Positions 8,594-18,851 are shown, counted from the first letter of the stretch. The stretch: 64,000 bases of DNA from Lichenibacterium dinghuense (GCF_021730615.1 NZ_JAJLMN010000001.1:1426501-1490500); one strand, 5' to 3'. The notes: generated from the sequence alone by a model not told the origin. A program made the numbers and translations.

Positions 8594-9606
8594 CCGAGTT
8601 CGACGACGGCCCGGAGATGTCCGCCTTCGCGGTGGGGCCGGACGAGGCCGGGCAGCGGCTAGACAAGCTCCTCGCGCTCCACGCCGCGCGCGAGGAGCTG
8701 GGCCTGTCGCGCACGCGGCTGCAGGAGCTGATCGCGGACGGCTTCGTGCGGGTCGACGGCGCGGTGGCGGCGAACCCCAACGCCAAGCCGAAGGAGGGCG
8801 CGCGGGTGCTCTTCGCCGTGCCGCCGGCGGTCGACGCCACGCCGCTGCCGGAGGACATCCCGCTCGACATCGTCTTCGAGGACGACGAGTTGATCGTGAT
8901 CGACAAGCCGGTGGGCCTCGTGGTGCATCCGGCGCCGGGCCACGCGAGCGGCACGCTGGTCAACGCGCTGCTCCACCACTGCGGCGCCGGCCTGTCGGGC
9001 ATCGGCGGCGTGCGCCGGCCCGGCATCGTGCACCGGCTCGACAAGGACACGACGGGCCTGATGGTGGCGGCGAAATCGGAGCGCGCCCACAAGGGCCTCG
9101 CCGACATCTTCGCCGACCACGGGCGCTTGGGCTCGCTGGTGCGCGAATACCTCGCGGGCGTGTGGACCCTGCCCGACCGCAGCTTCGGCACGGTCGACGC
9201 GGCCATCGGCCGCCACCCGCACCACCGCGAGCGCATGGCGGTGGTGCGCGAGGACAAGGGCCGCCACGCGGTGACGCACTGGGCCGTGGAGGAGAAGTTC
9301 CCGCCCGTGGCGACGCTGATGCGCTGCCGGCTGGAGACGGGCCGCACGCACCAGATCCGCGTCCACATGGCGGAGATCGGCCAGCCGCTGATCGGCGACA
9401 TGGTCTACGGGGCGGGCTTCAAGACCAAGGCGGCGGCGCTCGACGACGCCTGCCGGGCCGCCATCGCGGCGCTGGGGCGGCAGGCGCTGCACGCCGCGAG
9501 CCTCGGCTTCGAGCACCCCGTCACGGGCGAGGAGCTGCTGTTCGAAAGCCCCCTGCCGCCCGACATGGCGGGGCTGGTCGAGGCGCTGCGGGCCTACAGG
9601 CCGTGA
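8590..9606 (+). CDS. rluD: RluA/RluD-family 23S rRNA pseudouridine synthase
   Basis: Forms pseudouridines in RNA. An N-terminal S4 domain (GQRLDKLLALH to DGFVRVDGAVAANP, about residues 20-75) precedes the catalytic domain, which carries HRLDKDTTGLMVAAK with the catalytic Asp, GRTHQIRVHM and the closing QALHAASLGFEHPVTGE. The S4 plus catalytic layout fits RluD best, but RluA or RluC relatives are possible. TTG at 8590 has a GGAG 8 bases upstream and overlaps the serB stop; ATG at 8617 is the alternative start. Convergent with the small gene at 9638. Confidence 0.88.
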   Translation: MTEFDDGPEMSAFAVGPDEAGQRLDKLLALHAAREELGLSRTRLQELIADGFVRVDGAVAANPNAKPKEGARVLFAVPPAVDATPLPEDIPLDIVFEDDELIVIDKPVGLVVHPAPGHASGTLVNALLHHCGAGLSGIGGVRRPGIVHRLDKDTTGLMVAAKSERAHKGLADIFADHGRLGSLVREYLAGVWTLPDRSFGTVDAAIGRHPHHRERMAVVREDKGRHAVTHWAVEEKFPPVATLMRCRLETGRTHQIRVHMAEIGQPLIGDMVYGAGFKTKAAALDDACRAAIAALGRQALHAASLGFEHPVTGEELLFESPLPPDMAGLVEALRAYRP

Positions 9607-9637
9607 TGCCGGGCCTGCGGGCGACCTCGGCTTTCGG

Positions 9638-10129
9638 TCAAGGCCCCTTGATCGCCTGTTGAGCCGGTGGATGGAGGACATCCGCCACCGTCCGGATGAT
9701 CTGGCTGCCGGCCATGATGGCTCCGAGCGCGAGCACGATCGTCACCACCTTCCAGGTGTCGGGCTTGTCGTTCAGCTTGCCGGACAGCGAGCCCACATCG
9801 GCGGCCGAAGCCTTGGAGTCGAGCTTGCCCTTGATCTCGGCGAGATCGAGGGCGGAGGCCCTGGTGTCGAGCTTGCCTTTGACATCCGCGAGGTCGAGGG
9901 CCGAAGCCTTCGTGTCGAGCTTGCCTTCGATCCGAAGCAACGTGTCGCCGATCGTGCGCGTGTTGGCTTTGACCTCGCGCATGTCCGCCTCGAGCCGGGC
10001 GACCCTGGCCTCCAAGGGGTCGAACGGGCCGCTCCCGCCGCCGCCCTTCGCGGCCGGGGCGGACAGGGGGCGAGCGAGGAGTTCGGTCAGTTCCTCGTCG
10101 CTCACGAGGCGCAGGTCGGGCCTGCTCAT
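9638..10129 (-). CDS. Hypothetical protein with internal 17-residue repeats and C-terminal membrane helix
   Basis: Function unknown. The 163-residue product has three parts. Residues 1-40 are polar with a Gly-rich tract. Residues 41-120 are a likely coiled coil containing three imperfect copies of a 17-residue unit built on GKLDTKASALDLADVK. Residues 128-150 are a membrane helix (VVTIVLALGAIMAGSQI). The arrangement recalls small tail-anchored coiled-coil proteins. Its ATG overlaps the stop of the upstream 91-residue gene (ATGA), so the two are coupled and probably work together. Confidence 0.7.
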   Translation of the reverse strand: MSRPDLRLVSDEELTELLARPLSAPAAKGGGGSGPFDPLEARVARLEADMREVKANTRTIGDTLLRIEGKLDTKASALDLADVKGKLDTRASALDLAEIKGKLDSKASAADVGSLSGKLNDKPDTWKVVTIVLALGAIMAGSQIIRTVADVLHPPAQQAIKGP

Positions 10130-10401
10130 GCCCCGGCGCCCTGTCGATCCGCTATCCTCTTCAGCAGACCTCTCAGCGCGTTCCTGCTGTCGTTGAGGGC
10201 CCGCACCTTCCTCTTCCAGTTCTCTTCGGCCCTCTCGTCGTCGCCCTGCGCCAAACTTCGCAGTTCAGCATCTCCGGCCAACACGGCCAGCGAGACCTGG
10301 ACGATGGACGTGTACAACGTGTCGAGATCGACTTTTCGGAGCTCGACGACGGCATCGTCGGCGAGTCCGTCCCAATCTTTCAGCTCCTCGTCCCGATCCA
10401 T
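10126..10401 (-). CDS. Hypothetical small acidic helical protein
   Basis: Unknown 91-residue protein. It opens MDRDEELKDWDGLADDAVVE and continues with LRKVDLDTLYTSIVQVSLAV, then a charged helix ending in RNALRGLLKRIADRQ. It looks soluble and all-helical, with no signal peptide. The ATG at 10401 is chosen because upstream codons in this frame are Arg/His/Pro-rich. The stop overlaps the start of the repeat-bearing membrane protein at 10129, which makes a two-gene operon of unknown function. Confidence 0.6.
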   Translation of the reverse strand: MDRDEELKDWDGLADDAVVELRKVDLDTLYTSIVQVSLAVLAGDAELRSLAQGDDERAEENWKRKVRALNDSRNALRGLLKRIADRQGAGA

Positions 10402-10647
10402 GACAGTCGTCCATCCGTGTCGGTCGAGCCGCGAGCCGTGCCGCGCAGGATCATGACACCGTGCGGGAGCGGCCATCAACATCGCCGTGAACAGATCGCC
10501 GAGCGCGTCCCCGCTTGGCAGCTTCCCGCGATGCCGAGGGCATGATCCGCGGTCGGATCCGCGCGGGGCCACGTCGCGCGCCTGAGCCCGGAGAGCCCCG
10601 ATCGTCTCTCGGGACCGACGCGGCGAGGACGGGTCCTCCGCCCGCCG

Positions 10648-11370
10648 CTATTCCTCGTCCTCGTCGTGCCGGCCGCCGCGCATGTTCGAGAACACGGAGG
10701 TGAGGTCGAGGTCGTCCTCGTCGTCGTTGTGCCGGGCCTTCGACGAGGAGCCGAACACCTCCTCCTCCGTGACGGGCCGCGCGCGCGAGGTCGTGGCCTC
10801 GGCGGGCGCCAGCGTCTGGCCGCGCTCCTCGGCGACGGCGGGGCGGTCCTTGGCGGCCTTGTTGACCTCGAAGTCGAGGTCGATCTGCGTGCACAGCGCA
10901 AGCGTCACGGGATCCATCGGCGTCAGCGTCGAGGAGTTCCAGTGCGTGCGGTCGCGGATCGCCTGCAGGGTGGTCTTGGTGGTGCCGACGAGGCGCATGA
11001 TCTGCGCGTCCTTCAGCTCCGGATGGTTGCGCACCAGCCACAGGATGGCATTGGGCCGGTCCTGCCGGCGCGACAGCGGGGTGTAGCGGGCGCCGCGGGT
11101 CTTCTTCGGCGGGGGAAGGCGGACCTTGGGCGGCGCGATGCGCAGGTGGTAGTTGGTGTTCTTCTCGCCGCGCTCGATCTCCTCGCGCAGGAGCTGGCCC
11201 GAGGTGATGGGGTCGTGGCCCTTGATGCCGGCCGCGACCTCGCCGTCGGCGATGCCCTTCACCTCCAGGGGATGCAGCTTGCAGAACTCCGCCACCTGAT
11301 CGAACGTCAGGGAGGTGTTCTCCACCAGCCAGACGGCCGTGGCCTTGGGCATCAGCGGTGCTTCGCTCAT
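10648..11370 (-). CDS. trcR: DUF1013-family cell-cycle transcriptional regulator (TrcR-like)
   Basis: DUF1013 proteins are conserved across alphaproteobacteria; TrcR in Caulobacter binds RNA polymerase and affects cell-cycle gene expression. The 240-residue product has the typical opening PKATAVWLVENTSLTFDQVA with a helix-turn-helix-like unit (FCKLHPLEVKGIADGE). A second HTH-like unit is AILWLVRNHPELKDAQIMRL followed by VGTTKTTLQAIRDRTHWN. The last 60 residues are acidic and disordered, ending HDEDEE. The start is placed at 11370, where the conserved domain begins. It stands alone between convergent and divergent neighbours. Confidence 0.85.
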   Translation of the reverse strand: MSEAPLMPKATAVWLVENTSLTFDQVAEFCKLHPLEVKGIADGEVAAGIKGHDPITSGQLLREEIERGEKNTNYHLRIAPPKVRLPPPKKTRGARYTPLSRRQDRPNAILWLVRNHPELKDAQIMRLVGTTKTTLQAIRDRTHWNSSTLTPMDPVTLALCTQIDLDFEVNKAAKDRPAVAEERGQTLAPAEATTSRARPVTEEEVFGSSSKARHNDDEDDLDLTSVFSNMRGGRHDEDEE

Positions 11371-11596
11371 CGCGTGTCGTCTCCTGTCGCCCAGGGCAGC
11401 GCGGGGTCGCGCCACCTCGCCGGGCGGAAAGCCCGATGACGGCCGGAGCCCGGCGTGTTCCTGCAGTCATGTTGGGGATGGCAGGATTATAAGCGCGCCG
11501 GTGCCGTGCCGCAACGTTCGAGCGATGGCGCGGCGGCGCGGGATCGCGCGGCGGCGGCGTGGTGACGGCGGGCACCGGCCTTGCTAAGCCGACCCC

Positions 11597-12211
11597 ATGA
11601 CCGACGCCGACAGCGACGCCCCCCTCCGCCACAAGCTGAAGATGGCCCGCCGCAAGGCCGTCCAGGACGCCGAGGTGGCGTCGAAGCCGATCCTCGAGAA
11701 GGGGCTGCTGATGGTCAACACCGGCCCCGGCAAGGGCAAGTCCACGGCCGCCTTCGGGCTCGCGCTGCGGGCGCTCGGCCACGGCTGGCCGGTGGGCGTC
11801 GTGCAGTTCATCAAGGGCGCCTGGGACACGGGCGAGCGCCGGCTGCTCGAAGGCTCGGAGATGGTGCGCTGGCATTCCATGGGCGAGGGCTTCACCTGGG
11901 AAACGCAGGACCGCGACCGCGACGTCGCCGCGGCGAAAGCCGCTTGGGCGAAAGCCCAAGCCTTGATGGCCGATCCCGCCATCCGCCTCGTCGTGCTCGA
12001 CGAGCTCAACATCGCCCTGCGCTACGACTACCTGTCGCTCGCCGACGTCGTCGCGGAGCTGAAGGGGCGCCGCCCCGGCCTCCACGTCGTCGTCACGGGC
12101 CGCAACGCCAAGCCGGAGCTGATCGAGGCCGCCGACCTCGTCACCACCTTCGAGGCCACGAAGCACCACTTCGCCGCCGGCGTGCGCGCGCAGGCCGGGA
12201 TCGAGTTTTGA
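11597..12211 (+). CDS. cobO: Cob(I)yrinic acid a,c-diamide adenosyltransferase
   Basis: Attaches the adenosyl group to the cobalt of corrinoids using ATP. The 204-residue product is CobO/BtuR length. Key parts are the P-loop [15 protein letters not shown] near residue 40, [24 protein letters not shown] (Walker-B like) and [19 protein letters not shown]. The stop overlaps the cobQ start (TTGA), so the two form an operon in the adenosylcobalamin pathway. No cobalamin-riboswitch-like sequence was evident in the 226 bases upstream. Confidence 0.95.
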   Translation: MTDADSDAPLRHKLKMARRKAVQDAEVASKPILEKGLLMVNTGPGKGKSTAAFGLALRALGHGWPVGVVQFIKGAWDTGERRLLEGSEMVRWHSMGEGFTWETQDRDRDVAAAKAAWAKAQALMADPAIRLVVLDELNIALRYDYLSLADVVAELKGRRPGLHVVVTGRNAKPELIEAADLVTTFEATKHHFAAGVRAQAGIEF

Positions 12212-13680
12212 GCGCACCCGCCCGCGGCCCGGCGCGCGCCCTGATGCTCCAGGGCACGGGGTCGGACGTCGGCAAGTCGCTGATCGTCGCGGGCCTGGCC
12301 CGCGCCTTCGCGCGCCGCGGCCTCGCGGTGAGGCCCTTCAAGCCGCAGAACATGTCCAACAACGCGGCCGTGACGGCGGACGGCGGCGAGATCGGCCGCG
12401 CCCAGGCGCTGCAGGCCCGCGCGGCCGGCGTGCCGCCCACCGTCCACATGAATCCGGTGCTGCTGAAGCCGCAGAGCGAGGTGGGCAGCCAGGTGGTGGT
12501 GCAGGGCCGCGTGGTGGGCAACGCCCGCGCGCGGGAATACCAGGGCTGGAAGCCGCGGCTGATGGAGGCCGTGCTCGACAGCTTCGCCCGCCTGCGCGCC
12601 GAGGCCGACCTCGTGCTGGTGGAGGGCGCGGGCTCGCCGGCCGAGGTGAACCTGCGCGTGGGCGACATCGCCAACATGGGCTTCGCGCGCCGCGCGGACG
12701 TGCCCGTGGTGCTGGTCGGCGACATCGACCGCGGCGGCGTCATCGCCCAGGTGGTCGGCACGCGGGCGGTGATCGACCCAGCGGACGCCGCCATGGTGGC
12801 GGGCTTCCTGGTCAACAAGTTCCGCGGCGACCCGACCCTCTTCGCCGACGGCATGGCCTTCATCGCCGAGCGCACCGGCTGGCCGGCGCTGGGGCTCGTG
12901 CCGCATCTCGCGGAGGCCGCGCGGCTGCCCGCCGAGGACGCCGTGGCGCTCGGCGCCCACCCCGCGCGCGGCTCGGGGGCCCGGGTCGCCGTGCCGGTGC
13001 TGCCGCGCATCTCGAACTTCGACGACCTCGACCCGCTCAAGCTGGAGCCGGGGGTGGACCTCGTGATGGTGCGGCCGGGCGAGCCCCTGCCCGTCTGCGA
13101 CCTCGTGGTGCTGCCGGGCTCCAAGGCGACGGTGGCCGACCTCGCGGCGCTGCGGCGCGAGGGCTGGGACGTCGACATCCTGGCCCACGCCCGCCGCGGC
13201 GGGCGCGTGCTCGGGCTCTGCGGCGGATACCAGATGCTCGGCCGCCGCGTGTCCGACCCCGACGGCGTCGAGGGGCCGCCGGCCGCCGTCGACGGGCTCG
13301 GGCTGCTCGACGTCGAGACGGTGCTGACGGGCGCCAAGGTGCTCCGCCCGGTCGCCGGCACCACGGCCGTCGACGGCGTGTCCTTCGCGGGCTACGAGAT
13401 GCACGTCGGCGTGACGCGCGGCCCCGACCGGGCCCGCCCGATGCTGCGCCTCGGCGACGGGACGGAGGACGGCGCCGTGTCGGCGGACGGCCTCGTGTGC
13501 GGCGCCTACGCGCACGGCTTCTTCGCGGACGACCGCCAGCGCGCGGCCTGGCTCGCGCGGCTCGGCGCCGCCCCGTCCGACCTCGGCTACGAGGCCGAGG
13601 TCGAGCGCGTGCTCGACCGCTTGGCCGACCACCTGGAGCGCCACCTCGACCTCGACAGGCTGCTGACGCTGGCGCGGTGA
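12208..13680 (+). CDS. cobQ: Cobyric acid synthase
   Basis: Amidates four side chains of adenosyl-cobyrinate a,c-diamide using glutamine and ATP. The N-terminal dethiobiotin-synthase-like domain begins [20 protein letters not shown] and includes [13 protein letters not shown] and [12 protein letters not shown]. The C-terminal glutaminase domain has [11 protein letters not shown] and the nucleophile motif [10 protein letters not shown], with the catalytic His near GYEMHVG and YAHGFF. The length (490 residues) is normal. TTG at 12208 is chosen because it overlaps the cobO stop and has GGGA 7 bases upstream; ATG at 12244 would cut into the conserved opening. Confidence 0.95.
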   Translation: MSAPARGPARALMLQGTGSDVGKSLIVAGLARAFARRGLAVRPFKPQNMSNNAAVTADGGEIGRAQALQARAAGVPPTVHMNPVLLKPQSEVGSQVVVQGRVVGNARAREYQGWKPRLMEAVLDSFARLRAEADLVLVEGAGSPAEVNLRVGDIANMGFARRADVPVVLVGDIDRGGVIAQVVGTRAVIDPADAAMVAGFLVNKFRGDPTLFADGMAFIAERTGWPALGLVPHLAEAARLPAEDAVALGAHPARGSGARVAVPVLPRISNFDDLDPLKLEPGVDLVMVRPGEPLPVCDLVVLPGSKATVADLAALRREGWDVDILAHARRGGRVLGLCGGYQMLGRRVSDPDGVEGPPAAVDGLGLLDVETVLTGAKVLRPVAGTTAVDGVSFAGYEMHVGVTRGPDRARPMLRLGDGTEDGAVSADGLVCGAYAHGFFADDRQRAAWLARLGAAPSDLGYEAEVERVLDRLADHLERHLDLDRLLTLAR

Positions 13681-13748
13681 AGGGCGAGGGAAACGGCCAT
13701 CTCCAGGGGTGGTCCGCAAGGGGGTGATAGGGCGCTCGCGGCCGCCGC

Positions 13749-14723
13749 TCACCGCAGGACGACGCCTGCCGACGCCGCGGCCGCCACGGCGAGCTGCACC
13801 CCGCAGGCCCAGCGGTAGAGCCGCAGCGCGCGGCGCAGGTCCGCCGCGTCGGCCTCGCGGCGACCGTCGCCCATGAAGCCGTCCTCGACCAGCACGGCGC
13901 CGTAGACCCGCGGCCCCGCGAGCTTCAGCCCCAGCGCGCCGGCGAAGGCACTCTCGGGCCAGCCGGCGTTGGGCGAGCGGTGGCGCGCCGCGTCGCGCCG
14001 CAGCGCGCGCCAGGCGCCCGCGGCCGAGCCGCCGGCGAGCGGGCAGGCGAGCAGAACCCACAGCGCGGCCAGGCGCGAGGCCGGCAGGTTCACGAGGTCG
14101 TCGAAGCGCGCGGCGGCCCAGCCGAAGGCGGCGTAGCGCTCGGTCCGGTGCCCCACCATGCTGTCCGCCGTGTTGGCGGCCTTGTAGAGGGCGCAGCCCG
14201 GCAACCCGCCGAGCGCCAGCCAGAAAGCCGGCGCCACGACGCCGTCGGAGAAGTTCTCGGCGAGGCTCTCGATCGCGGCGCGCGCCACGCCGGCCTCGTC
14301 GAGCACCGCGGTGTCGCGCCCGACGATCATGCCCACCGCCCGCCGCCCCGCTTGGAGCCCGCCGCGCTCCAGCGCCAGCGCCACGTCGCGGACGTGGTCG
14401 TGGAGGCTGCGCTGCGCCGGCAGGCTCGCGGCCAGCAGCGCCAGGAGCGCCACGCCCGGCCACGAGCGGCCGAGCGCCGCTTCGAGCGGCGCCGTCGCAG
14501 CCGCGGTCGCGCCGAGCAGCAGGAGGAGCGCCAGCGCGCCCGCGGCGCGGCGGCGCGGGAAGCTCCAGGCTTGGCGGTTCAGCCGCCGCTCCAGCGCGGC
14601 GAGCCAGGCCCCCATCCAGGTGACGGGGTGGCCCAGCGCGCGGTAGAGCGGGGCCGGGTAGCCGAAGGCGGCTTCGAGGCCGAGGGCGAGGCAGCAGAGC
14701 GGGATGGTGACGGAGAGGGACAT
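13749..14723 (-). CDS. cobD: Adenosylcobinamide-phosphate synthase (CbiB/CobD)
   Basis: Integral membrane enzyme that joins the aminopropanol arm to adenosylcobyric acid. The 324-residue product has the family markers FGYPAPLYRALGHPVTWMG near the N-terminus, VGRDTAVLDEAGVARAAIES, LAENFSDGVVAPAFW and ADSMVGHRTERY, with several hydrophobic helices. ATG at 14723 is preferred; a GTG at 14756 would add 11 residues. The start overlaps the cobC start on the opposite strand by 20 bases. Convergent with cobQ across 68 bases. Confidence 0.92.
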   Translation of the reverse strand: MSLSVTIPLCCLALGLEAAFGYPAPLYRALGHPVTWMGAWLAALERRLNRQAWSFPRRRAAGALALLLLLGATAAATAPLEAALGRSWPGVALLALLAASLPAQRSLHDHVRDVALALERGGLQAGRRAVGMIVGRDTAVLDEAGVARAAIESLAENFSDGVVAPAFWLALGGLPGCALYKAANTADSMVGHRTERYAAFGWAAARFDDLVNLPASRLAALWVLLACPLAGGSAAGAWRALRRDAARHRSPNAGWPESAFAGALGLKLAGPRVYGAVLVEDGFMGDGRREADAADLRRALRLYRWACGVQLAVAAAASAGVVLR

Positions 14724-15777
14724 CGCGGGGGGAGACGGGGAGCGGGGCCGCTTCACCTATCACGGCGGCGACCTCGGCGCGGCCCGCGCGGCCTTCCCCG
14801 CCGCACCCGAGCCCTGGGTCGACCTGTCGACCGGCATCAATCCCCTGCCCTACCCGATCCCGCCGCTCGACCCCGCGGCCTGGACGGCGCTGCCCGACGC
14901 GGGCGCGGCGCGCGCGCTCGAAGCCGCCGCGGGGCGGGCCTACGGCGCAGACCCGGCCGGCGTCGCGGCGGCGCCCGGCACGGAAGCGGTCATCCAGTGG
15001 CTGCCGCGCCTGTGCGCCGCGCGGCGCGTCGGCGTCCTCGGCTTCACTTACGGCGACCACGCCCGCGCCTGGGCGGCCGCGGGCGCGGCGGTCGAGACCG
15101 TGGACACCCTCGACGCGCTCGCCGGCTTCGACGCCGCCGTGGTGGTGAACCCCAACAACCCGGACGGCCGCCTCGTCGCGCCGGCCGACCTCGCCGCCCT
15201 GGCGGGGCGGGTCGGGCTGCTGGTGGTCGACGAGGCCTTCGCCGACGTGGTGGAGCCCGCCTGGAGCCTCGCGCCGGCGCCGCCCCCGAACGCGGTGGTG
15301 CTGCGGAGCTTCGGCAAGTTCTTCGGGCTCGCGGGGCTGCGGCTCGGCTTCGCCGTGGCGGCGCCGGCGCGCGCCGCGGCGCTGCGGGCGGCGCTCGGCC
15401 CCTGGGCCGTGAGCGGGCCGGCCCTGGCGGTCGGCCGCGCCGCGCTGGCGGACGACGCCTGGGCCGGCGCCGCCCGCGCCCGACTCGCGCGGGACGCCGC
15501 GCGGCTCGACGCGCTCCTCCTCGCCGCCGGCGCCCGGATGGCGGGCGGGACGGCGCTGTTCCGGCTGGCCGAGGTCGAGGACGGGGCGCGCTGGTTCGAT
15601 CGCCTCGCCCGCGCCGGCATCCTCACCCGGCCCTTCGCCGAACATCCGCGCCGCTTGCGCTTCGGCCTGCCCGGCGACGAGGCGGCGTGGCTGCGGCTGG
15701 AGGCGGCCCTGGACGGCCCGCGCCTCAGCGCTTCTTCTTGGCCTGGTCCAGCTCCTCGCGCACCGGCGCGTGGTTGA
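14704..15777 (+). CDS. cobC: Threonine-phosphate decarboxylase-type aminotransferase (CobC)
   Basis: PLP-dependent fold-type I enzyme that supplies aminopropanol phosphate for the cobalamin nucleotide loop. It opens with YHGGDLGAARAAFP and WVDLSTGINPLPYP, the hallmark of this family. VVNPNNPDGRLV, VVDEAFADV and the PLP-lysine motif VLRSFGKFFGLAGLRLGF follow. The substrate-binding Arg is in RLRFGLPG. The last 15 or so residues are read from DNA shared with the convergent transporter gene (53-base overlap) and are probably a chance C-terminal extension. It pairs functionally with cobD. Confidence 0.92.
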   Translation: MVTERDIAGGDGERGRFTYHGGDLGAARAAFPAAPEPWVDLSTGINPLPYPIPPLDPAAWTALPDAGAARALEAAAGRAYGADPAGVAAAPGTEAVIQWLPRLCAARRVGVLGFTYGDHARAWAAAGAAVETVDTLDALAGFDAAVVVNPNNPDGRLVAPADLAALAGRVGLLVVDEAFADVVEPAWSLAPAPPPNAVVLRSFGKFFGLAGLRLGFAVAAPARAAALRAALGPWAVSGPALAVGRAALADDAWAGAARARLARDAARLDALLLAAGARMAGGTALFRLAEVEDGARWFDRLARAGILTRPFAEHPRRLRFGLPGDEAAWLRLEAALDGPRLSASSWPGPAPRAPARG

Positions 15778-16585
15778 GCAGTGCCACCAGCGACGTGCCG
15801 CCCGCCACGTTGCCGATGAAGGTCGGCACGAAGAAGTGGCCGAAATAGTCCCCCAGTCCGATCTGCCCCGTGACCACGAGGTAGGACACCTCCACCGATC
15901 CCGCGATCAGGTGCGAGGCGTGCATGATGGCGACCAGGTAGGTGATGATGAGGATCAGCAGCAGGCGCGACTGGCCGGCGCTGGGCAGCAGCCACACCAT
16001 CAGGGCGATGAGCCAGCCGGCCAGCACGGATTTCAGCGCCATGTGCCAGAACGGATCCTGGATGGCCTCGTGGCCGATGTCGGACAGGGCCTGGGCCACG
16101 TCGGCGTGGAACAGGTCCGGCACGGAGATGACCCAGGCGAAGATGAAGGTGCCGACGATGTTGGCCGCGACCACCACGCCCCACAGCCGCAGCATCTTGG
16201 CGATCGAGGTCATCGAGCGCTGGGTCAGCACCGGCAGCACGGCCGTGAGGGTGCTCTCGGTGAAGAGCTGCTGGCGGCCGAGCACGACGATCATGAAGCC
16301 GGTCGTGTAGCCGAAGCCGGTGATCAGGATGCGCCAGGGCGCCTCCGGCAGCGCGCCGCGGATCACGGCCATCATCAGGAACGAGAAGCCCATCGACAGG
16401 CCCGCGCCGAACCCCGACCAGGACAGGGCCGAGATGGAGCGTTCGAGCTCGCGCTCGCCATCCTCGCGGATGATGTCGTGGATCATCACCGGCTCGGGCG
16501 CCGAGGAGATCGCGGTCTGGAACGTGTCCTTGAGCTTCTCCCCCTCGGGGGCTTCCGCTTCGGGCGGTTCGGGTTCGTGGGTCAT
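15725..16585 (-). CDS. Formate/nitrite transporter family protein
   Basis: A 286-residue inner-membrane protein of the FNT pentameric channel family, closest in appearance to the YfdC-type branch with an N-terminal cytoplasmic extension. About six hydrophobic segments are visible, including GFGAGLSMGFSFLMMAVI, ILITGFGYTTGFMIVVLG with following RQQLFTEST, VVVAANIVGTFIFAWVI and ALKSVLAGWLIALMVWL. The closing segment FIGNVAGGTSLVALLNHAPV is typical of the family. The substrate cannot be told from sequence. It overlaps cobC by 53 bases at its 3' end. Confidence 0.88.
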   Translation of the reverse strand: MTHEPEPPEAEAPEGEKLKDTFQTAISSAPEPVMIHDIIREDGERELERSISALSWSGFGAGLSMGFSFLMMAVIRGALPEAPWRILITGFGYTTGFMIVVLGRQQLFTESTLTAVLPVLTQRSMTSIAKMLRLWGVVVAANIVGTFIFAWVISVPDLFHADVAQALSDIGHEAIQDPFWHMALKSVLAGWLIALMVWLLPSAGQSRLLLILIITYLVAIMHASHLIAGSVEVSYLVVTGQIGLGDYFGHFFVPTFIGNVAGGTSLVALLNHAPVREELDQAKKKR

Positions 16586-16647
16586 GGCGGCACCGCGGCG
16601 GGATGTTCGGCGCGGCAGGCTACCGCCCCGCGCCCCCGCGCGCGACG

Positions 16648-16673
16648 AAAAAGGCCCGCCTCGCGGCGGGCCT
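16648..16673 (-). terminator. Rho-independent terminator of the amino-acid binding protein gene
   Basis: On the minus strand a 9-bp stem (AGGCCCGCC / GGCGGGCCT) with a four-base loop is followed by TTTTT. It lies just downstream of the stop at 16701, so it should end that transcript before the transporter gene. Confidence 0.85.
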
Positions 16674-16700
16674 CCCTCGATTCGCTGTGCGTAGGAGCGC

Positions 16701-17828
<1,128 letters not shown>

Positions 17829-18314
17829 GTGTGTCCTCTCCCTGCTCTGCATGCCGGCCGCGCCGGCCGTCCAGGCCGCGGCGGATTTGATGCGAATGTT
17901 TTACCCGAGTCCAGCCCGTATCGCGCGCCCCTCGGAGTGAAAGCGGCCCGGATCGCGACCGGCGGGCGAGCAAATGCCGTGCCGCGACCGGGCGAAACCC
18001 GTCGGCCGGCGCGGAAGCCCGTCCCGCGCATCGGATCGCCGCGCATCAATCGTCCGTTAAGGCTTCCCGTTTACCACGGAGGTTGTCCACGCTGCCGGTC
18101 CTGAACTGGACGTCTCCGTTCAGGTCCGCCGCCGTCGATGCTTCCCTGTCGAACTTCACGGGCCGCCTCCGGGCGGCTTCTTTTTCATCTCGTTCCAGCC
18201 GTTAACCTTGACGGCCGGTAAACGGCGCAGGTCGGATCATCGCTGTTAAACCTTCGCCGTCGCGATCATGGCTCGACTGGCGTCCGCCCGGCCGGACGGA
18301 ACTGAGGATTCGGG
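17829..18314. other. Intergenic region holding an orphan plus-strand terminator
   Basis: This gap between the leftward binding-protein gene and the rightward DUF1465 gene has no convincing reading frame. It must hold both promoters. The stretch 18040-18240 is lower in GC than its surroundings and has a 7-bp hairpin (CCTGAAC / GTTCAGG, near 18100-18125). A Rho-independent terminator pointing right follows at 18162-18185 with no protein gene before it, which suggests a small RNA. Confidence 0.5.
18162..18185 (+). terminator. Orphan Rho-independent terminator (possible small-RNA 3' end)
   Basis: GCCGCC-TCCG-GGCGGC stem-loop followed by TTCTTTTT on the plus strand. No plus-strand protein gene lies upstream within several kilobases, so the transcript it would end is unknown. 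Confidence 0.6.
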
Positions 18315-18851
18315 ATGGCAAGCGTTTCCAGCAGCGTCGACGGCGGCAACACGGTCAGCTTCGCCCATCGGCTCGCCGGCTCGCCGCGCTTCAAGGCGCT
18401 GTTCCGCGACGGCATGGACCTGGTCGAGCAGGTGGCCACCTACCTCGACGGCCCCGGCCGGGAAGAGGCGAAGAACCTGCCCCGCCCCGTCGCCATCGCC
18501 TACGCGGCCGAGAGCATGCGGCTCACCACCCGGCTCATGCAGGTCGCGTCCTGGCTCCTGGTGCAGCGCGCCGTCAACGAGGGCGACATGGAGCCGGCCC
18601 AGGCCGAGGCCGAGAAGCACAAGGTGCGGCTCTGCGTGCAGGACGTGGCCTCCGGCCCCGGCGTCTTCGCCCAGCTGCCGCCCCTGCTGCAAGAGCTGAC
18701 CGCCCGCTCGCTGCGCCTTCAGAACCGCATCATCTACCTCGACCGCACGATCCGCCTGCCCGAGGAGTCCCTGCCGGCCGCCCCGGCCGGCGTCGCCACC
18801 GAGTTCGACCTCCAGCGCGAGCGCATCCGCCAAGCCTTCCACGCCCGCTGA
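18315..18851 (+). CDS. rcdA: DUF1465-family protein, RcdA-like adaptor
   Basis: DUF1465 includes RcdA of Caulobacter, an adaptor that helps deliver substrates such as CtrA to ClpXP. The 178-residue product is all-helical and of family length. Conserved stretches are SFAHRLAGSPRFKALFRDGM, VEQVATYLDGPGREEAK, AIAYAAESMRLTTRLMQVAS and LVQRAVNEGDM. The C-terminus has SLRLQNRIIYLDR. The presence of RcdA and TrcR homologues in one window supports a CtrA-type cell cycle. The symbol rests on family resemblance, not on demonstrated function. Confidence 0.85.
   Translation: MASVSSSVDGGNTVSFAHRLAGSPRFKALFRDGMDLVEQVATYLDGPGREEAKNLPRPVAIAYAAESMRLTTRLMQVASWLLVQRAVNEGDMEPAQAEAEKHKVRLCVQDVASGPGVFAQLPPLLQELTARSLRLQNRIIYLDRTIRLPEESLPAAPAGVATEFDLQRERIRQAFHAR

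Noticed and set aside
11371..11596. Possible cobalamin riboswitch before cobO
   Set aside because: No B12-box-like sequence or clear multi-stem layout could be seen in the 226-base gap.
12028..15645. A 1,205-codon minus-strand open frame across the cobalamin genes
   Set aside because: Composition is Arg/Ala/Gly-rich and it overlaps cobO, cobQ and cobC, whose motifs are unambiguous.
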